Below are positions 15,618-24,256 of a DNA stretch of 64,000 nucleotides, one piece after another. This DNA comes from Micromonospora narathiwatensis (GTDB taxonomy: Bacteria; Actinomycetota; Actinomycetes; Mycobacteriales; Micromonosporaceae). The stretch covers positions 744,001 through 808,000 of the forward strand of contig NZ_LT594324.1 of assembly GCF_900089605.1 (NCBI RefSeq). Reading direction: 5' to 3'. Numbering within the stretch: the first letter of the stretch is position 1; each line of letters begins with the position of its first letter. Under the pieces are notes generated by a model, which did not search any database, was not told the origin of the DNA, and saw only the letters and a program-made list of their open reading frames with translations. The translations under genes and the position numbers were made by a program.

Positions 15618-18227
15618 TCAGGAGAGGGTGCAGGCGACTCCGTTGAGGGTGACCAGGTTGGGGTTGGGGTTGGGGCCGCTCGCCGTCGACCCGATCAGGC
15701 CGAAGGTGACCTCGGCCCCCGGGGCGATCTTCGCGTTCCACGACTCGTTCGTCGCGGTGACCGTGGCACCGGACTGGCTGACCTGCGCCGACCAGTAGCT
15801 GTTCACGTGCTGGTCGCCGGTGAAGGCCCACCGCACGTTCCACCCGGTCACCGCGGACGTGCCGGTGTTGCGCACGGTGACCTGGGTGTTGAAGCCGTCC
15901 GGCCAGCTTCCGTGGGTGGTGTACGTGGCGGCGCAGGTCGGGGCGGGGACCGCCTTCGCGTCACGCTGGTCGGCGAGGAACGACGCCAGCCACGCCAGCG
16001 CCGAGTTCCAGTTGATCGCCACCTCGTTGGTCGCGTACGAGTTGATGTCGTCGACGTAGCAGAACATCGGCTTGCAGCCGGCCAGCAGGTTGGCCGCGAA
16101 CGGGTCCTGGAGGCCCGAGTTCGCGCCACCGGCCAGGGAGCCCGCCGGCGGGTGCGGCAGGTTCGGGTCGAGCTGGTGGCCGAAGATCCGGCTGTGCTGG
16201 TTCTGCGCCGCGTGCTCGCCCCAGCCGGTCACGTACGAGATGTTCAGCGCGTTGCGGCCGAGCAGGTAGTCGGCGCTCTGCACGGCCCCGTCCCGGTACT
16301 TCGCGTCCCGGGTCAGGTCGAACGCGGTGGCGAGCACGACCGCGTTGTTGATGATGTTGCTGTTGCCGCCCCAGACGTACGAGTAGTCCTCGCCGGTCAG
16401 CGGCAGCCCGTACGCCTGGCCGCGCAGGGTGGCCAGGTAACGGTCGGCGGCGGCGGTCACCGAGGCGCGGATCCGGGCCCGCTCGGCGGCCGGCAGCGCG
16501 TTCGGCACGGTGGCCAGGTCGAGCCGGCCCAGCGCGGCGACGCTCTGCCAGCCGAAGGCGCCCCCGGCCTCGAACACGTCGGCGGTGTGCAGCGGCGACG
16601 CGGTGAGATCGGTCAGGTACGCCTGCGCCCCGGTGGTCAGCCACAGCTCGACGGCCGCCCAGTAGAACTCGTCGGTGACGTTCGTGTCGTCGTACGCGCC
16701 GCCGCCGTTGCCGTCGGCCGCCGAGGCGTACACCTTCGGGTGTGCCTTGGCCGCCGCGTACGCGGTCTTCGCGGCGGTGCCGCAGCGGGCGGCGAAGGCG
16801 GCGTCGTACGGGGCGAACAGCCGGGCGCACTGGGCGGCGACAGCCGCCAGGTTGAGGGTGGCCGCGGTGGACGGCGGGTGCAGTTCGCGCGGCTGCGGGT
16901 CGTCCTGCGGGGCGAGCGGCAGACCGGTCCAGTTCCGGTCATGGATCTTGTGATGGGCCATCCCGGCGAGCGGCTGGCCGGCCGGCACCTGCATCCGCAG
17001 CAGGAACTCCAGCTCCCAGCGGGCCTCGTCGAGGATGTCCGGGACGTTGTTGCCCCGCTCGGGCACGCGCAGGGTCGAGTCGCCCAGGCCCGCGCCGCCG
17101 CCGGCCGTCTCCGCGGTCTTGGTCCGCTCGAAGGCGCTCAGCAGCTGGTAGGTGGCGATGCCGCCGTTGACCACGTACTTGCCGTGGTCGCCGGCGTCGT
17201 ACCAGCCGCCGCGCACGTCGAGGGAGTAGTCGCAGACGCCGGGCTGGCAGGGCACGCTCGTGTCGCCCTGGTTGGGGGCCACGCCGAGGTGCCCGGCCGG
17301 GCGGGCGTACTCGGCGCCGATCAGGCCGCCGTCGATCGCGGTGCCGCTGCGCTGGGCGTAGAAGAACTGGAGGGAGTCGGCGCGCAGCCGGTCGTAGAGG
17401 GTGCCGGAGATGTCGAACGGGTGGCTGGTCTCCCCGTCCACCACCAGGGTGTAGCCGGTGCCCGGGGTGCGGAACGACGAGAAGTCGACGGTCTGCACGT
17501 TCTGGTCGGACGCCCGGTCGACGCCGCGCGGGGTGCTCTGGCCGCTGGCCACCACCGCACCGGCTGCGGACTTCAGCTGCCAGGGCAGCGGGTCGGCGGC
17601 GTCGGTGACCACGGTGGCGTTCTTCGGTCCGCCGGGCAGGTAGCCGACCTGGTTGACCCGCACCCGTGGCCCGGTGTCCGGCTCGTACGGCTGGGCGGGC
17701 TCGCCGCCGCGCAGCGAGACGTTGTCCAGGCAGACCGTCTGCGCCTGCGGGCTGCCGCCGACCTGGAAGATGAGCTGCGCGCCGGGGTTGTCGGCCGGGG
17801 CGGTGAACGTCTTGGCGACGTGCTGCGCGGTGCCGGTCGCGTTCGCGTTGGCGCTGGCGTACGTGGTGTAGGGGGCGCTGCCGAGCTGGAGCACCGCCGT
17901 GACGGCCGTCCCGGGGGTGGCGGAGATGTCGAAGGAGAGCTCGTACTCGGCGCCCGCGATCAGCGGCACCGCGTCCTGGCCGATGCCGGCGTCCCAGGGG
18001 TTCGCCAGGCCGGCGGGGACGGTGGTGCAGAGCCGGCCGTCGACGACCCGGAGGTCGCCGGTGCCGTACGAGAACCAGGGGCTGGTGCCGTCGCTGAAGT
18101 CGCCGTTACGGATCTGTTCGGGCGCGTCCGGGGGCACCTCGGCGAGGGCCGGGTTGGCGGTGGCGCCGGTGAGGACGAGGGTGGTGGCCGCGGCGAGCGC
18201 TGTGAGGCGACGTCGGGATGGGGTCAC
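15618..18227 (-). CDS. Secreted multidomain GH9 cellulase (CBM4 - CelD-N - GH9 - CBM2)
   Basis: Inverting beta-1,4-glucanase for cellulose, secreted. 869 residues from the GTG at 18227, which has a GGAAGGAAG ribosome binding site and opens into an Arg-rich signal peptide (cleavage about residue 30, PALA). Then come a CBM4/9-type domain (about 37-175), the Ig-like CelD N-terminal domain (about 187-273), the GH9 alpha6/alpha6 barrel (about 278-750) with [11 protein letters not shown] (catalytic base and ligand Asp at about 344-348), [17 protein letters not shown] and the acid Glu in NEVAINWNS (about 737), and a C-terminal CBM2 (about 770-869) with the expected terminal Cys pair. A cellulose-responsive operator and promoter lie upstream. 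No broken motif was seen. Confidence 0.95.
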   Translation of the reverse strand: MTPSRRRLTALAAATTLVLTGATANPALAEVPPDAPEQIRNGDFSDGTSPWFSYGTGDLRVVDGRLCTTVPAGLANPWDAGIGQDAVPLIAGAEYELSFDISATPGTAVTAVLQLGSAPYTTYASANANATGTAQHVAKTFTAPADNPGAQLIFQVGGSPQAQTVCLDNVSLRGGEPAQPYEPDTGPRVRVNQVGYLPGGPKNATVVTDAADPLPWQLKSAAGAVVASGQSTPRGVDRASDQNVQTVDFSSFRTPGTGYTLVVDGETSHPFDISGTLYDRLRADSLQFFYAQRSGTAIDGGLIGAEYARPAGHLGVAPNQGDTSVPCQPGVCDYSLDVRGGWYDAGDHGKYVVNGGIATYQLLSAFERTKTAETAGGGAGLGDSTLRVPERGNNVPDILDEARWELEFLLRMQVPAGQPLAGMAHHKIHDRNWTGLPLAPQDDPQPRELHPPSTAATLNLAAVAAQCARLFAPYDAAFAARCGTAAKTAYAAAKAHPKVYASAADGNGGGAYDDTNVTDEFYWAAVELWLTTGAQAYLTDLTASPLHTADVFEAGGAFGWQSVAALGRLDLATVPNALPAAERARIRASVTAAADRYLATLRGQAYGLPLTGEDYSYVWGGNSNIINNAVVLATAFDLTRDAKYRDGAVQSADYLLGRNALNISYVTGWGEHAAQNQHSRIFGHQLDPNLPHPPAGSLAGGANSGLQDPFAANLLAGCKPMFCYVDDINSYATNEVAINWNSALAWLASFLADQRDAKAVPAPTCAATYTTHGSWPDGFNTQVTVRNTGTSAVTGWNVRWAFTGDQHVNSYWSAQVSQSGATVTATNESWNAKIAPGAEVTFGLIGSTASGPNPNPNLVTLNGVACTLS

Positions 18228-18272
18228 GGAGCTTCCTTCCGTGCGTCGGGTGCGGTGGGGACGGGCGAGAGC

Positions 18273-18286
18273 TGGGAGCGCTCCCA
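18273..18286. promoter_or_regulatory. CelR/CebR-type operator palindrome
   Basis: TGGGAGCGCTCCCA, a perfect 14-base palindrome identical to the operator known for CelR of Thermobifida and CebR of Streptomyces, LacI-family repressors released by cellobiose or cello-oligosaccharides. It lies 46 bases before the GH9 start codon and just downstream of the predicted transcription start, where repressor binding would block initiation. No celR/cebR gene is present in the window. Confidence 0.9.
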
Positions 18287-18295
18287 TTCGGACTG

Positions 18296-18324
18296 ATGTT
18301 TCCAGCGTGTCCCTCCGATGTCAA
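18296..18324 (-). promoter_or_regulatory. Predicted promoter of the GH9 cellulase gene
   Basis: On the minus strand a perfect -35 hexamer TTGACA (18324-18319) is followed after 17 bases by AAACAT (18301-18296), a weak -10. The transcription start would fall near 18289, placing the cellulose operator at +3 to +17 and giving a leader of about 60 bases. The -10 match is poor, so the exact start is uncertain. Confidence 0.5.
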
Positions 18325-18438
18325 TCGACCCGGGGCGATGGGCGTGCGGCGCGCCCGGTAGTGAGATTCACCGCGCCACGCGGCATCCTCCTGATCTCCT
18401 AGAGACAACTGCGCCCTTCGCCTGGCAGGCTGCCTCCC

Positions 18439-19164
18439 ATGACCCTGAAGCTTCGTTCCGTGGGGGCGAGCGACCGTGGGCTGATCCGCAGCGGGAACCA
18501 GGACGCCCAGCACGCCGGGAACTGGCTGGTCGCCGTGGCCGACGGCATGGGCGGCATGGCGGCCGGCGACCTGGCCAGCCGGATCGCCATGGACGCGATC
18601 ACCCCGCTGGACGTGGAGACCCCCGAGGACACGCTGGTCGCCGCCCTGCAGGGCGGCATCGAGCTGGCCACCGCGCGGATCCGGCAGGCCGTCCTCGAGG
18701 ACCCCGAGCGCCAGGGCATGGGCACCACCCTGACCACGCTGCTCTTCGCCCGTACCGGTAGCTGCCTGGCCCTGGCCCACGTCGGCGACTCCCGGGCGTA
18801 CCTGTTCCGCGAGGGCGTGCTGAAGCAGGTCACCCGGGACGACACCTTCGTGCAGATGCTGGTCGACCAGGGCGTGATCACGCCCGATCAGGCGAGCAGC
18901 CACCCCCGGCGGGCCGTGGTGACCCAGGCGTTGCAGGGCGACGAGGTCTCCCCGGCGTACGCGACGATGGTGCCCCGGGCCGGCGACCGCTGGCTGCTGT
19001 GCAGCGACGGCCTCTCCAACGTGGTCCGCGCGGACACCCTCACCGAGGTGCTCGGCGAGTACGCCGATCGGGACGCGTGCGCGGCCAAGCTGATCGACCT
19101 GGCGCTGCGGGCCGGCGGCCCGGACAACGTGACAGTGGTGATCGCCGACGTGGTGGACGAGTAG
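18439..19164 (+). CDS. PP2C-family serine/threonine protein phosphatase
   Basis: Metal-dependent phosphatase that reverses Ser/Thr kinase signalling in the cytoplasm. 241 residues, a minimal PP2C catalytic domain with no membrane anchor. Conserved elements: RSGNQDAQ (metal Asp region, 17-24), VADGMGGMAAGD (about 34-45), GTTLTTLLFA, HVGDSRAYLFR, DDTFVQMLVDQG, CSDGLSN and the final GPDNVTVVI carrying the last metal ligands. The normal R-N-E-D motif is R-S-G-N-Q-D, as in PstP-like bacterial enzymes. No kinase gene is adjacent. The stop lies 6 bases from the converging hrpB stop. Confidence 0.92.
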   Translation: MTLKLRSVGASDRGLIRSGNQDAQHAGNWLVAVADGMGGMAAGDLASRIAMDAITPLDVETPEDTLVAALQGGIELATARIRQAVLEDPERQGMGTTLTTLLFARTGSCLALAHVGDSRAYLFREGVLKQVTRDDTFVQMLVDQGVITPDQASSHPRRAVVTQALQGDEVSPAYATMVPRAGDRWLLCSDGLSNVVRADTLTEVLGEYADRDACAAKLIDLALRAGGPDNVTVVIADVVDE

Positions 19165-19170
19165 CCCGGC

Positions 19171-21810
19171 TCAGCGCCGGCGCGGCGTCGCGTGCCGGGT
19201 GGGCTCGGCGGTGGTCGGGTCCTCCGGCCACGGGTGCCGCGGGTAGCGCCCGCGCAGCTCCGCCCGCACCTGCGGGTAGCCCACCCGCCAGAACGAGGCC
19301 AGGTCGGCGGTGACCGCCACCGGCCGGCCGGCGGGGGAGAGCAGGTGCAGCAGCACCGGCACCCGGCCGTCGGCGATCCGCGGCGCGTCCCGCCAGCCGA
19401 AGGTCTCCTGGAGCTTGACCGCGAGCACCGGGGCGGCCGGGTCGGCGTAGTCCACCCGGATCCGGGAGCCGCTGGGCACGGCGAGCCGTTCCGGCGCCAG
19501 CTCGTCCAGCCGGGCGGCCTGCCGCCAGTCGAGCAGCCGGCGCAGCGCCGCCGCGACGTCGATCCGGCCCAGGTCGGCGCGGCGGCGGGCCCTGGCCAGC
19601 TCCGGGCCGAGCCAGGCGGGCGCGTCGGCGAGCAGCGCCGGGTCGGACACGTCGGGCCAGTCGTCGCCCAGCGCCTGCCGGCAGAAGGCCAGCCGCCGGC
19701 GCAGCGCCGTCGCCTCCGGCGTCCAGGTCAGCAGACCCAGGCCGGTCTGGCGCAGCCCGGTGAGCACGGCCTCGGCGAGCAACGCGGGGTCCGGCGCCGC
19801 GAGCGGCCGGTCGACCAGCTCGATCGCGCCGAGCCGGACCACCTCGCGGGCCACCACGTCCCCGCCGGACCAGCCGACCTCGCGCTCGGTACGCAGCAGC
19901 GGCCCGCCGGCCTCCCGCGCCGTCGCCTCGTCCACCGGCGTGGCCAGCCGTACCCGCGCCGTCGGCGCCCCCGGGGAGCGGTCGGCCACCGCGACCGCCA
20001 GCCAAACCGACCCCACCAGCCCCGACCCGCCCACCACCTCCGCCGCAGTCCCCCCGCTCATCAGATACGCGGATCCGCCACCCCGCCGCACCCGCGCCAA
20101 CCGCTCCGGATACGCCAACCCCACCACCAACCCCGCCGCCAGCTCATCAGGGCTCCCCGCCCCCCACCCTCCCCCGCGATCTTGCACTTTGGGTCGGCGG
20201 TGTGCGGCTTTCGCCCCGTTCGTCGCGGCACCATCTGCAAGATCGCGGGGAGTGGTTGCGGGGGAGGGGAGGGCGGTGCGGAGGCGGCGTACCTCGGCGC
20301 GCCAGCGGGTGGTGGCGGCGGGGTTGGTGTTGTTGCGGAGGTGCCGCCATAGGGTTGTCAGGTCGTCGGTGGTGGTGGTTTGGGTCTGGTCGGATAGGAG
20401 GGCTACCAGCTCGGCGGCCCGGTCGGCGCCGACCCGTTCCGCACCGTCGAGCAGTGCCCGGGCCAGCCGGGGATGGGTCCCGGCCGCCGCGATGGCCCGC
20501 CCCCGGGCGGTGATCCTGCCGTCCGGGTTCACCGCGCCGAGCGTGGTCAGGGTCTCCCGGGCGACCGTGAGGGCGGCCGGCGGCGGCGAGTCGGGCAGCG
20601 CCAGCCCGGTGCCGTCCGGGTCGCCCCAGGCGGCCAGCTCCAGCGCGAACCCGGTGAGGTCGGCGGTGGCGATCTCGGGCTCGGGCTGCGGCGCGAGGTG
20701 GGTGTGGGTGGCCTCCGACCAGCACCGGTAGACGACGCCCGGGGCCTCCCGCCCGGCCCGCCCGGCCCGCTGGGTGGCCGCCGCCCGGGACACCGGCACG
20801 GTCACCAGCGCCCCCAGCCCCCGGGCCAGGTCGGTACGGGCCACCCGGCTCAGTCCGGCGTCGACCACCACCCGTACCCCGGGCACGGTCAGGCTGCTCT
20901 CCGCCACCGAGGTGGCCAGCACGACTCGCCGCCGGTCGACGGGTTCGGGCCGCGCCGGGTCGGGGCCGGACCCGGCCGGTCGGAGCCGCAGCGCGGCGTC
21001 CTGCGCCGCGGCGGTCAGCCGGCCGTGCAGTGGCAGCACGTCGACGCCGTCGCGCAGGTCGGCCAGGCGGGCGGCGACCGCCGCGATCTCGCCGGCCCCG
21101 GGCAGGAAGACCAGTACGTCCCCGGCCCGTTCGCGCAGCGCCCGCCGGACGGTGGCGGCCACGTGGTCGAGCAGTGCCGGGTCGACCCGTCCCGCCCCGG
21201 GGGCGGGGATCGGCCGGGGCGGTGGCGCCCAGACCCGGGTCACCGGGTGCAGGGCCGCCTCGGCCCGGACCACCGGCGCGGGCCGGTCCGACGGGCCGAG
21301 CAGCGCGGCGAACCGGCCCGCCGGCGGGGTGGCGGACATCGCCAGCAGCCACAGGTCGGGCCGGAGCGCGCCGCGGGCGTCCACGGTGAAGGCCAGTGCC
21401 AGGTCGGCGTCGAGTTGCCGCTCGTGGCACTCGTCGAGCAGCACCGCGCCGACGCCGGGCAGCTCGGGATCGTGTTGCAGTCGACGGACCAGCAGGCCGG
21501 TGGTGACCACCTCGACGCGGGTGTCCGGCCCGACCCGGCGTTCGCCGCGGACGGCGTACCCGATCCGGCCGCCGACGCGCTCGCCGAGCAGCGCGGCCAT
21601 CCGGTGGGCGGCGGCCCGGGCGGCCATCCGGCGGGGCTGGGCGACCACCACCCGCCCGGCGACCTCGTCGGCCACCGCCAGCGGCGCGAGGGTGGTCTTG
21701 CCGGTGCCGGGCGGCGCCACCAGCACCGCCGTGCCGGCGGCGCGCAGCGCCCCGGTCAGCGCCGGCAGCACCGCCCGGACGGGTAGGTCGAGGATCACGT
21801 CGGAGAGCAC
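19171..21810 (-). CDS. hrpB: ATP-dependent helicase HrpB
   Basis: DEAH/RHA-type helicase of unknown exact substrate, 879 residues. Motifs: Walker A APPGTGKTT (32-40), DECHERQ as motif II (about 127), SATPPAGRF (III), HGRLTAAAQDAALR and ATSVAESSLTVPGV (V), QRAGRAGREAPGV (VI), then the HrpB-specific C-terminal domain ending in the RGRYPRHPWPEDP signature. Residues about 521-547 (DLADGAATNGAKAAHRRPKV) are encoded by an inserted palindromic element and do not fit the family; the surrounding 490-560 segment is Thr/Pro/Asn-rich. The frame survives, so the protein may still work with a longer surface loop. The stop is 6 bases from the converging PP2C stop. Confidence 0.93.
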   Translation of the reverse strand: MLSDVILDLPVRAVLPALTGALRAAGTAVLVAPPGTGKTTLAPLAVADEVAGRVVVAQPRRMAARAAAHRMAALLGERVGGRIGYAVRGERRVGPDTRVEVVTTGLLVRRLQHDPELPGVGAVLLDECHERQLDADLALAFTVDARGALRPDLWLLAMSATPPAGRFAALLGPSDRPAPVVRAEAALHPVTRVWAPPPRPIPAPGAGRVDPALLDHVAATVRRALRERAGDVLVFLPGAGEIAAVAARLADLRDGVDVLPLHGRLTAAAQDAALRLRPAGSGPDPARPEPVDRRRVVLATSVAESSLTVPGVRVVVDAGLSRVARTDLARGLGALVTVPVSRAAATQRAGRAGREAPGVVYRCWSEATHTHLAPQPEPEIATADLTGFALELAAWGDPDGTGLALPDSPPPAALTVARETLTTLGAVNPDGRITARGRAIAAAGTHPRLARALLDGAERVGADRAAELVALLSDQTQTTTTDDLTTLWRHLRNNTNPAATTRWRAEVRRLRTALPSPATTPRDLADGAATNGAKAAHRRPKVQDRGGGWGAGSPDELAAGLVVGLAYPERLARVRRGGGSAYLMSGGTAAEVVGGSGLVGSVWLAVAVADRSPGAPTARVRLATPVDEATAREAGGPLLRTEREVGWSGGDVVAREVVRLGAIELVDRPLAAPDPALLAEAVLTGLRQTGLGLLTWTPEATALRRRLAFCRQALGDDWPDVSDPALLADAPAWLGPELARARRRADLGRIDVAAALRRLLDWRQAARLDELAPERLAVPSGSRIRVDYADPAAPVLAVKLQETFGWRDAPRIADGRVPVLLHLLSPAGRPVAVTADLASFWRVGYPQVRAELRGRYPRHPWPEDPTTAEPTRHATPRRR
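20172..20250. repeat. REP-like palindromic element inserted inside hrpB
   Basis: Perfect 15-base inverted repeats CCCCGCGATCTTGCA (20172-20186) and its complement (20236-20250) enclose 49 bases. The element is 79 bases long and is read through in frame by hrpB. The CGCGATCTTGCA word is, as I recall, a common interspersed palindrome in Micromonosporaceae genomes, usually between genes. The flanking coding sequence is also of poor complexity, consistent with a decayed or recently added segment. Confidence 0.7.
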
Positions 21811-21913
21811 GGTCCCAATGTCGCATCCGGTGCGCCGGCCCGGCGCACCCCGTCCAGGGCCGGTGACGGGAGGCCGCCCGGGTCGTCCGCGCGGGACCCG
21901 GGCGTCCCTCGCC

Positions 21914-22738
21914 CTAGTACGTTCCGTCGAGCTGCCCGCGCAGCTTGCCGAGCGCCCGGGCCAGCAGCCGGGACACGTGCATCTGGGACACGCCGATCTG
22001 CTCGGCGATCTGCGACTGGGTCAGGTTGCCGTAGAAGCGCAGCGTGAGGATCCGCTGCTCGCGTTCGTCCAGGGTGGCCAGCGCCGGGCCCAGCGCGACC
22101 CGCAGTTCGGCCAGCTCGAACTCGCCGTCCTCGCCGCCGAGCAGGTCGCCCAGCTCGGTGGACCGCTCGCCGTCGCCGGTCGGGGTGGACAGCGACACCG
22201 CGTTGTACGCGCGGGCGCCCTCCAGGCCCTCCAGGACCTCCTCCTCGGTGAGGCCGAGGTGGGCGGCGATGTCGGCGACCGTGGGCGAGCGGCCGAGGGT
22301 CTGCAGCAGTGAGCTGTTGGCGTCGGAGATGGCCAGCCGCAGCTCCTGCAGCCGGCGGGGCACCCGGATGTCCCAGGTGCGGTCGCGGAAGTGCCGCTTG
22401 AGTTCGCCGATGATGGTCGGGATGGCGTAGCCGGCGAAGTCGACGCCCCGGGACGGGTCGAACTTGTCGATCGCCTTGATCAGGCCGACCGCGGCGGTCT
22501 GCGCCAGGTCGTCCGTGGGCTCGCCCCGGCCGCCGTAGCGGTGGGCGAGGTGGTTGGCGAGCGGCAGCCAGGCCTCGATCGCCCGGTCCCGCAGCGCGGG
22601 GCGCGACGGGTGGTCGGCGGGCAGCGCGGCCATCGCGTTGAGCAGATCGGCGGCGCTGTCGGCGAGCGCGTTCGGGTCGAGCTTGCCGGTGGTGGGCGGC
22701 GGCGTGGTCCGCTGCTCGCTGAGCGTGTGCGCGGTCAT
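21914..22738 (-). CDS. SigB/SigF-subfamily RNA polymerase sigma factor
   Basis: Alternative sigma factor of the stress and sporulation group in actinobacteria. 274 residues with region 2 (LANHLAHRYGGRGEPTDDLAQTAAVGLIKAIDKFDPSRGVDFAGYAIPTIIGELKRHFRD, DNA melting and -10 contacts), region 3 (RVPRRLQELRLAISDANSSL and the ADIAAHLGLTEEEV helix) and region 4 (TLDEREQRILTLRFYGNLTQSQIAEQIGVSQMHVSRLLARAL). The ATG at 22738 has a GGGAGGA ribosome binding site. No anti-sigma gene adjoins it, unlike many SigB operons, so regulation must come from elsewhere in the genome. The N-terminal 30 residues are low-complexity. Confidence 0.92.
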   Translation of the reverse strand: MTAHTLSEQRTTPPPTTGKLDPNALADSAADLLNAMAALPADHPSRPALRDRAIEAWLPLANHLAHRYGGRGEPTDDLAQTAAVGLIKAIDKFDPSRGVDFAGYAIPTIIGELKRHFRDRTWDIRVPRRLQELRLAISDANSSLLQTLGRSPTVADIAAHLGLTEEEVLEGLEGARAYNAVSLSTPTGDGERSTELGDLLGGEDGEFELAELRVALGPALATLDEREQRILTLRFYGNLTQSQIAEQIGVSQMHVSRLLARALGKLRGQLDGTY

Positions 22739-22954
22739 GGGCGGTCCTCCCTGCACCTCGTCCACGGAAAAAGACGTGACGCTTCGGTTTAGGCTCGATC
22801 GGTCCGTTCGGAAGCTCACCTTAACCCGATCGGCCGGCAGGAATCTAGCCGAAAGTACGATGTACTTAAGTGACTTAAAGAAAATAAGTGCCTGAGTCGG
22901 ACATAATGGCTGCCCCTGTGCTCCGCCGTCGGCTGGCCGGTCGATGCGTATGCC

Positions 22955-22968
22955 TGACCGATCGGTCA
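22955..22968. promoter_or_regulatory. 14-bp perfect palindrome, probable repressor operator
   Basis: TGACCGATCGGTCA is a perfect palindrome of the kind bound by TetR-family repressors. It stands 102 bases before the decarboxylase-like gene start and 217 bases before the sigma factor start. No regulator gene is adjacent, so the binding protein is not identified. Confidence 0.55.
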
Positions 22969-22973
22969 ACGAA

Positions 22974-23005
22974 AAAGCCGACAATCGGCTCGCATTGTCG
23001 GCTTT
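22974..23005 (-). terminator. 12-bp perfect stem-loop with T-run on the minus strand
   Basis: Arms 22974-22985 and 22994-23005 pair perfectly (AAAGCCGACAAT and its complement) around an 8-base loop. Read on the minus strand the stem is followed by TTTTTC, the form of a factor-independent terminator; no minus-strand gene ends here. Read on the plus strand it sits in the leader of the downstream gene, 64 bases before the start, where it could act as an attenuator. Confidence 0.55.
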
Positions 23006-23069
23006 CAGTCGTTGTCCCGCTGATGGGACCGCCCGTAGCGTCGCCGGTGTACCCGTCTTCGGAGGCATC

Positions 23070-23825
23070 GTGCTCGATCCCGCCGCCCCGCAACTCGTCG
23101 TCAACGCCCGGGTGCTCCAGTTCAGCTGGCTCCCGGCGGACCCCGACGCGGCCGCGGCGCTCGTGCCGGCCGGGCTGCGGCCCCGCCCCGATCGCCAGGT
23201 TTTCCTCTGTCAGTACGTGGTGGACGACGACTGCCAGACCTCCGGCTTCGGCGCGTACTCCCTGACCTACCTCGGCCTCGCCCTCGACGGCATCGACCCG
23301 CCGCCGGTGGGGGACACCCCCGGCGGCTGGTGGACCCACTACCTGGCCTCCAGCCCCCGGGTACGCGCGTACGCCGTCGCCCGGGGCGCCCCGGCGTCGC
23401 CCGGGCAGACCCGGCTCGACCTGCGGGGCGAACAGCTCACCGCGGAGACCCACGCGGACGGGGTGCCGATCATCCGTACCGTGGCCCGGGTCGGGCACAC
23501 CGGCAGCCGGGTGTGCACCGGGCACCACCGGTACCTGACCGCCCGGGGCGGGGAACTGCTCAGCCTCGACTACCCGTACGTGGCGGAGCCGGTGACCCCG
23601 TTCGAGGTCGAGTCGGTCGACTTCCTCGACCCGGAGCACCCGGTCTACGCGCTGCGCCCCGCCAACCCGCTGGTGATCTGCGGGGGCCTCTACTCGCCAC
23701 GGGTGTCGTTCGCGTACCCGCCGGGGCCGAACGCGCTCGACGACCCGTCGGCCGCCGCCGACCCCGGACCGGCCCACCCTGTGCCGGCGCGTCGCGCCGG
23801 CAGCGGACTGCCGTCCGGGTCGTAA
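23070..23825 (+). CDS. Acetoacetate-decarboxylase-superfamily protein
   Basis: 251 residues with the fold of acetoacetate decarboxylase-like enzymes: VVNARVLQFSWLPADPDAAAALVPAGLRP, then FLCQYVVDDDCQTSGFGAYSLTYLGLAL (strands around the pocket) and LLSLDYPYVAEPVTPFEVES. Members include decarboxylases and cyclases/aldolases; I do not see the active-site Lys of true acetoacetate decarboxylase with confidence, so the reaction is open. The GTG at 23070 has GGAGG four bases upstream. The last 30 residues are low-complexity. The leader carries a palindrome and a hairpin, so expression is probably controlled. Confidence 0.65.
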   Translation: MLDPAAPQLVVNARVLQFSWLPADPDAAAALVPAGLRPRPDRQVFLCQYVVDDDCQTSGFGAYSLTYLGLALDGIDPPPVGDTPGGWWTHYLASSPRVRAYAVARGAPASPGQTRLDLRGEQLTAETHADGVPIIRTVARVGHTGSRVCTGHHRYLTARGGELLSLDYPYVAEPVTPFEVESVDFLDPEHPVYALRPANPLVICGGLYSPRVSFAYPPGPNALDDPSAAADPGPAHPVPARRAGSGLPSGS

Positions 23826-23999
23826 CCCGCCCCATCGGCGGCCGGCCGGTCGACCTGCGCCGCGCCGGCGTTGCCCGTCCCAATCGCTGACCGGCCGGCC
23901 AGCCTGTGCCGCGCCGTGACGCATCGGCCCGGCGAGGTTTCGCGCCGTCGGAACGGGTAAGACAACGCCGCACGGCAGGACCCCCCGGACGGCTTCCGA

Positions 24000-24030
24000 C
24001 GCCGACCGACCCTGGTCGGCGGGCCTTTCC
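24000..24030 (+). terminator. Hairpin terminator after the decarboxylase-like gene
   Basis: CGCCGACC (24000-24007) pairs with GGTCGGCG (24014-24021) around a 6-base loop and is followed by GGCCTTTCC. It lies 175 bases after the stop and just before the next small gene, consistent with a terminator on the plus strand. Confidence 0.5.
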
Positions 24031-24077
24031 GCGGGCCCGGCCGGACCCCCAGGCACGTATCAGAAGGAGGCCACCGC

Positions 24078-24206
24078 ATGCCCGCCGAGACGACGAACAC
24101 CGTGACCGAGTACCGCGAGCAGGCGGTGGAGGGGGAACGGGGTGCGCTGGTGGCGGTCCTGTTGATGGTGATCCTCGGCGTGGCCGGCATCTTCGCCGTC
24201 TCCTGA
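24078..24206 (+). CDS. 42-residue single-helix membrane microprotein
   Basis: A small open frame beginning MPAETTNTVTEYREQAVEG with a charged first half, then one hydrophobic helix (about 24-41, ALVAVLLMVILGVAGIFAV) ending at the stop. An ideal AAGGAGG ribosome binding site lies 6-8 bases before the ATG, which is better than most genes here and is the main reason to believe it. Frame composition is consistent with coding. The protein would be anchored in the membrane with the N-terminus probably inside. Function unknown. Confidence 0.6.
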   Translation: MPAETTNTVTEYREQAVEGERGALVAVLLMVILGVAGIFAVS

Positions 24207-24256
24207 CCGCCGGCGGGTGCCCGGGTACGCCCCCGGGACGCCCGCCTGCCGATCGG

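Larger units (their letters stand above)
22739..23069. promoter_or_regulatory. Divergent regulatory region between the sigma factor and decarboxylase-like genes
   Basis: 331 bases with no credible gene. It holds an AT-rich island at about 22856-22907, striking in this genome, with the palindrome ACTTAAGT (22864-22871), a direct repeat of ACTTAA, and CATAAT (22902-22907), which could be a -10 for the plus-strand gene, though no matching -35 is seen. Further on lie the TGACCGATCGGTCA palindrome and a strong hairpin listed separately. Confidence 0.5.

Noticed and set aside
15807..18296. 829-codon frame antisense to the GH9 cellulase
   Set aside because: Low-complexity translation with no family motif; the opposite strand encodes a complete signal peptide, catalytic domain and two carbohydrate-binding modules.
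20147..21826. 559-codon frame shadowing hrpB
   Set aside because: Arg/Gly/Pro-rich translation in a second frame of the same strand; the HrpB frame has every helicase motif.
7368..22860. 13-base word GCCGAAAGTACGA shared near 7370 and 22850
   Set aside because: In 64 kb of biased sequence a shared 13-mer is expected by chance; no surrounding similarity was seen.
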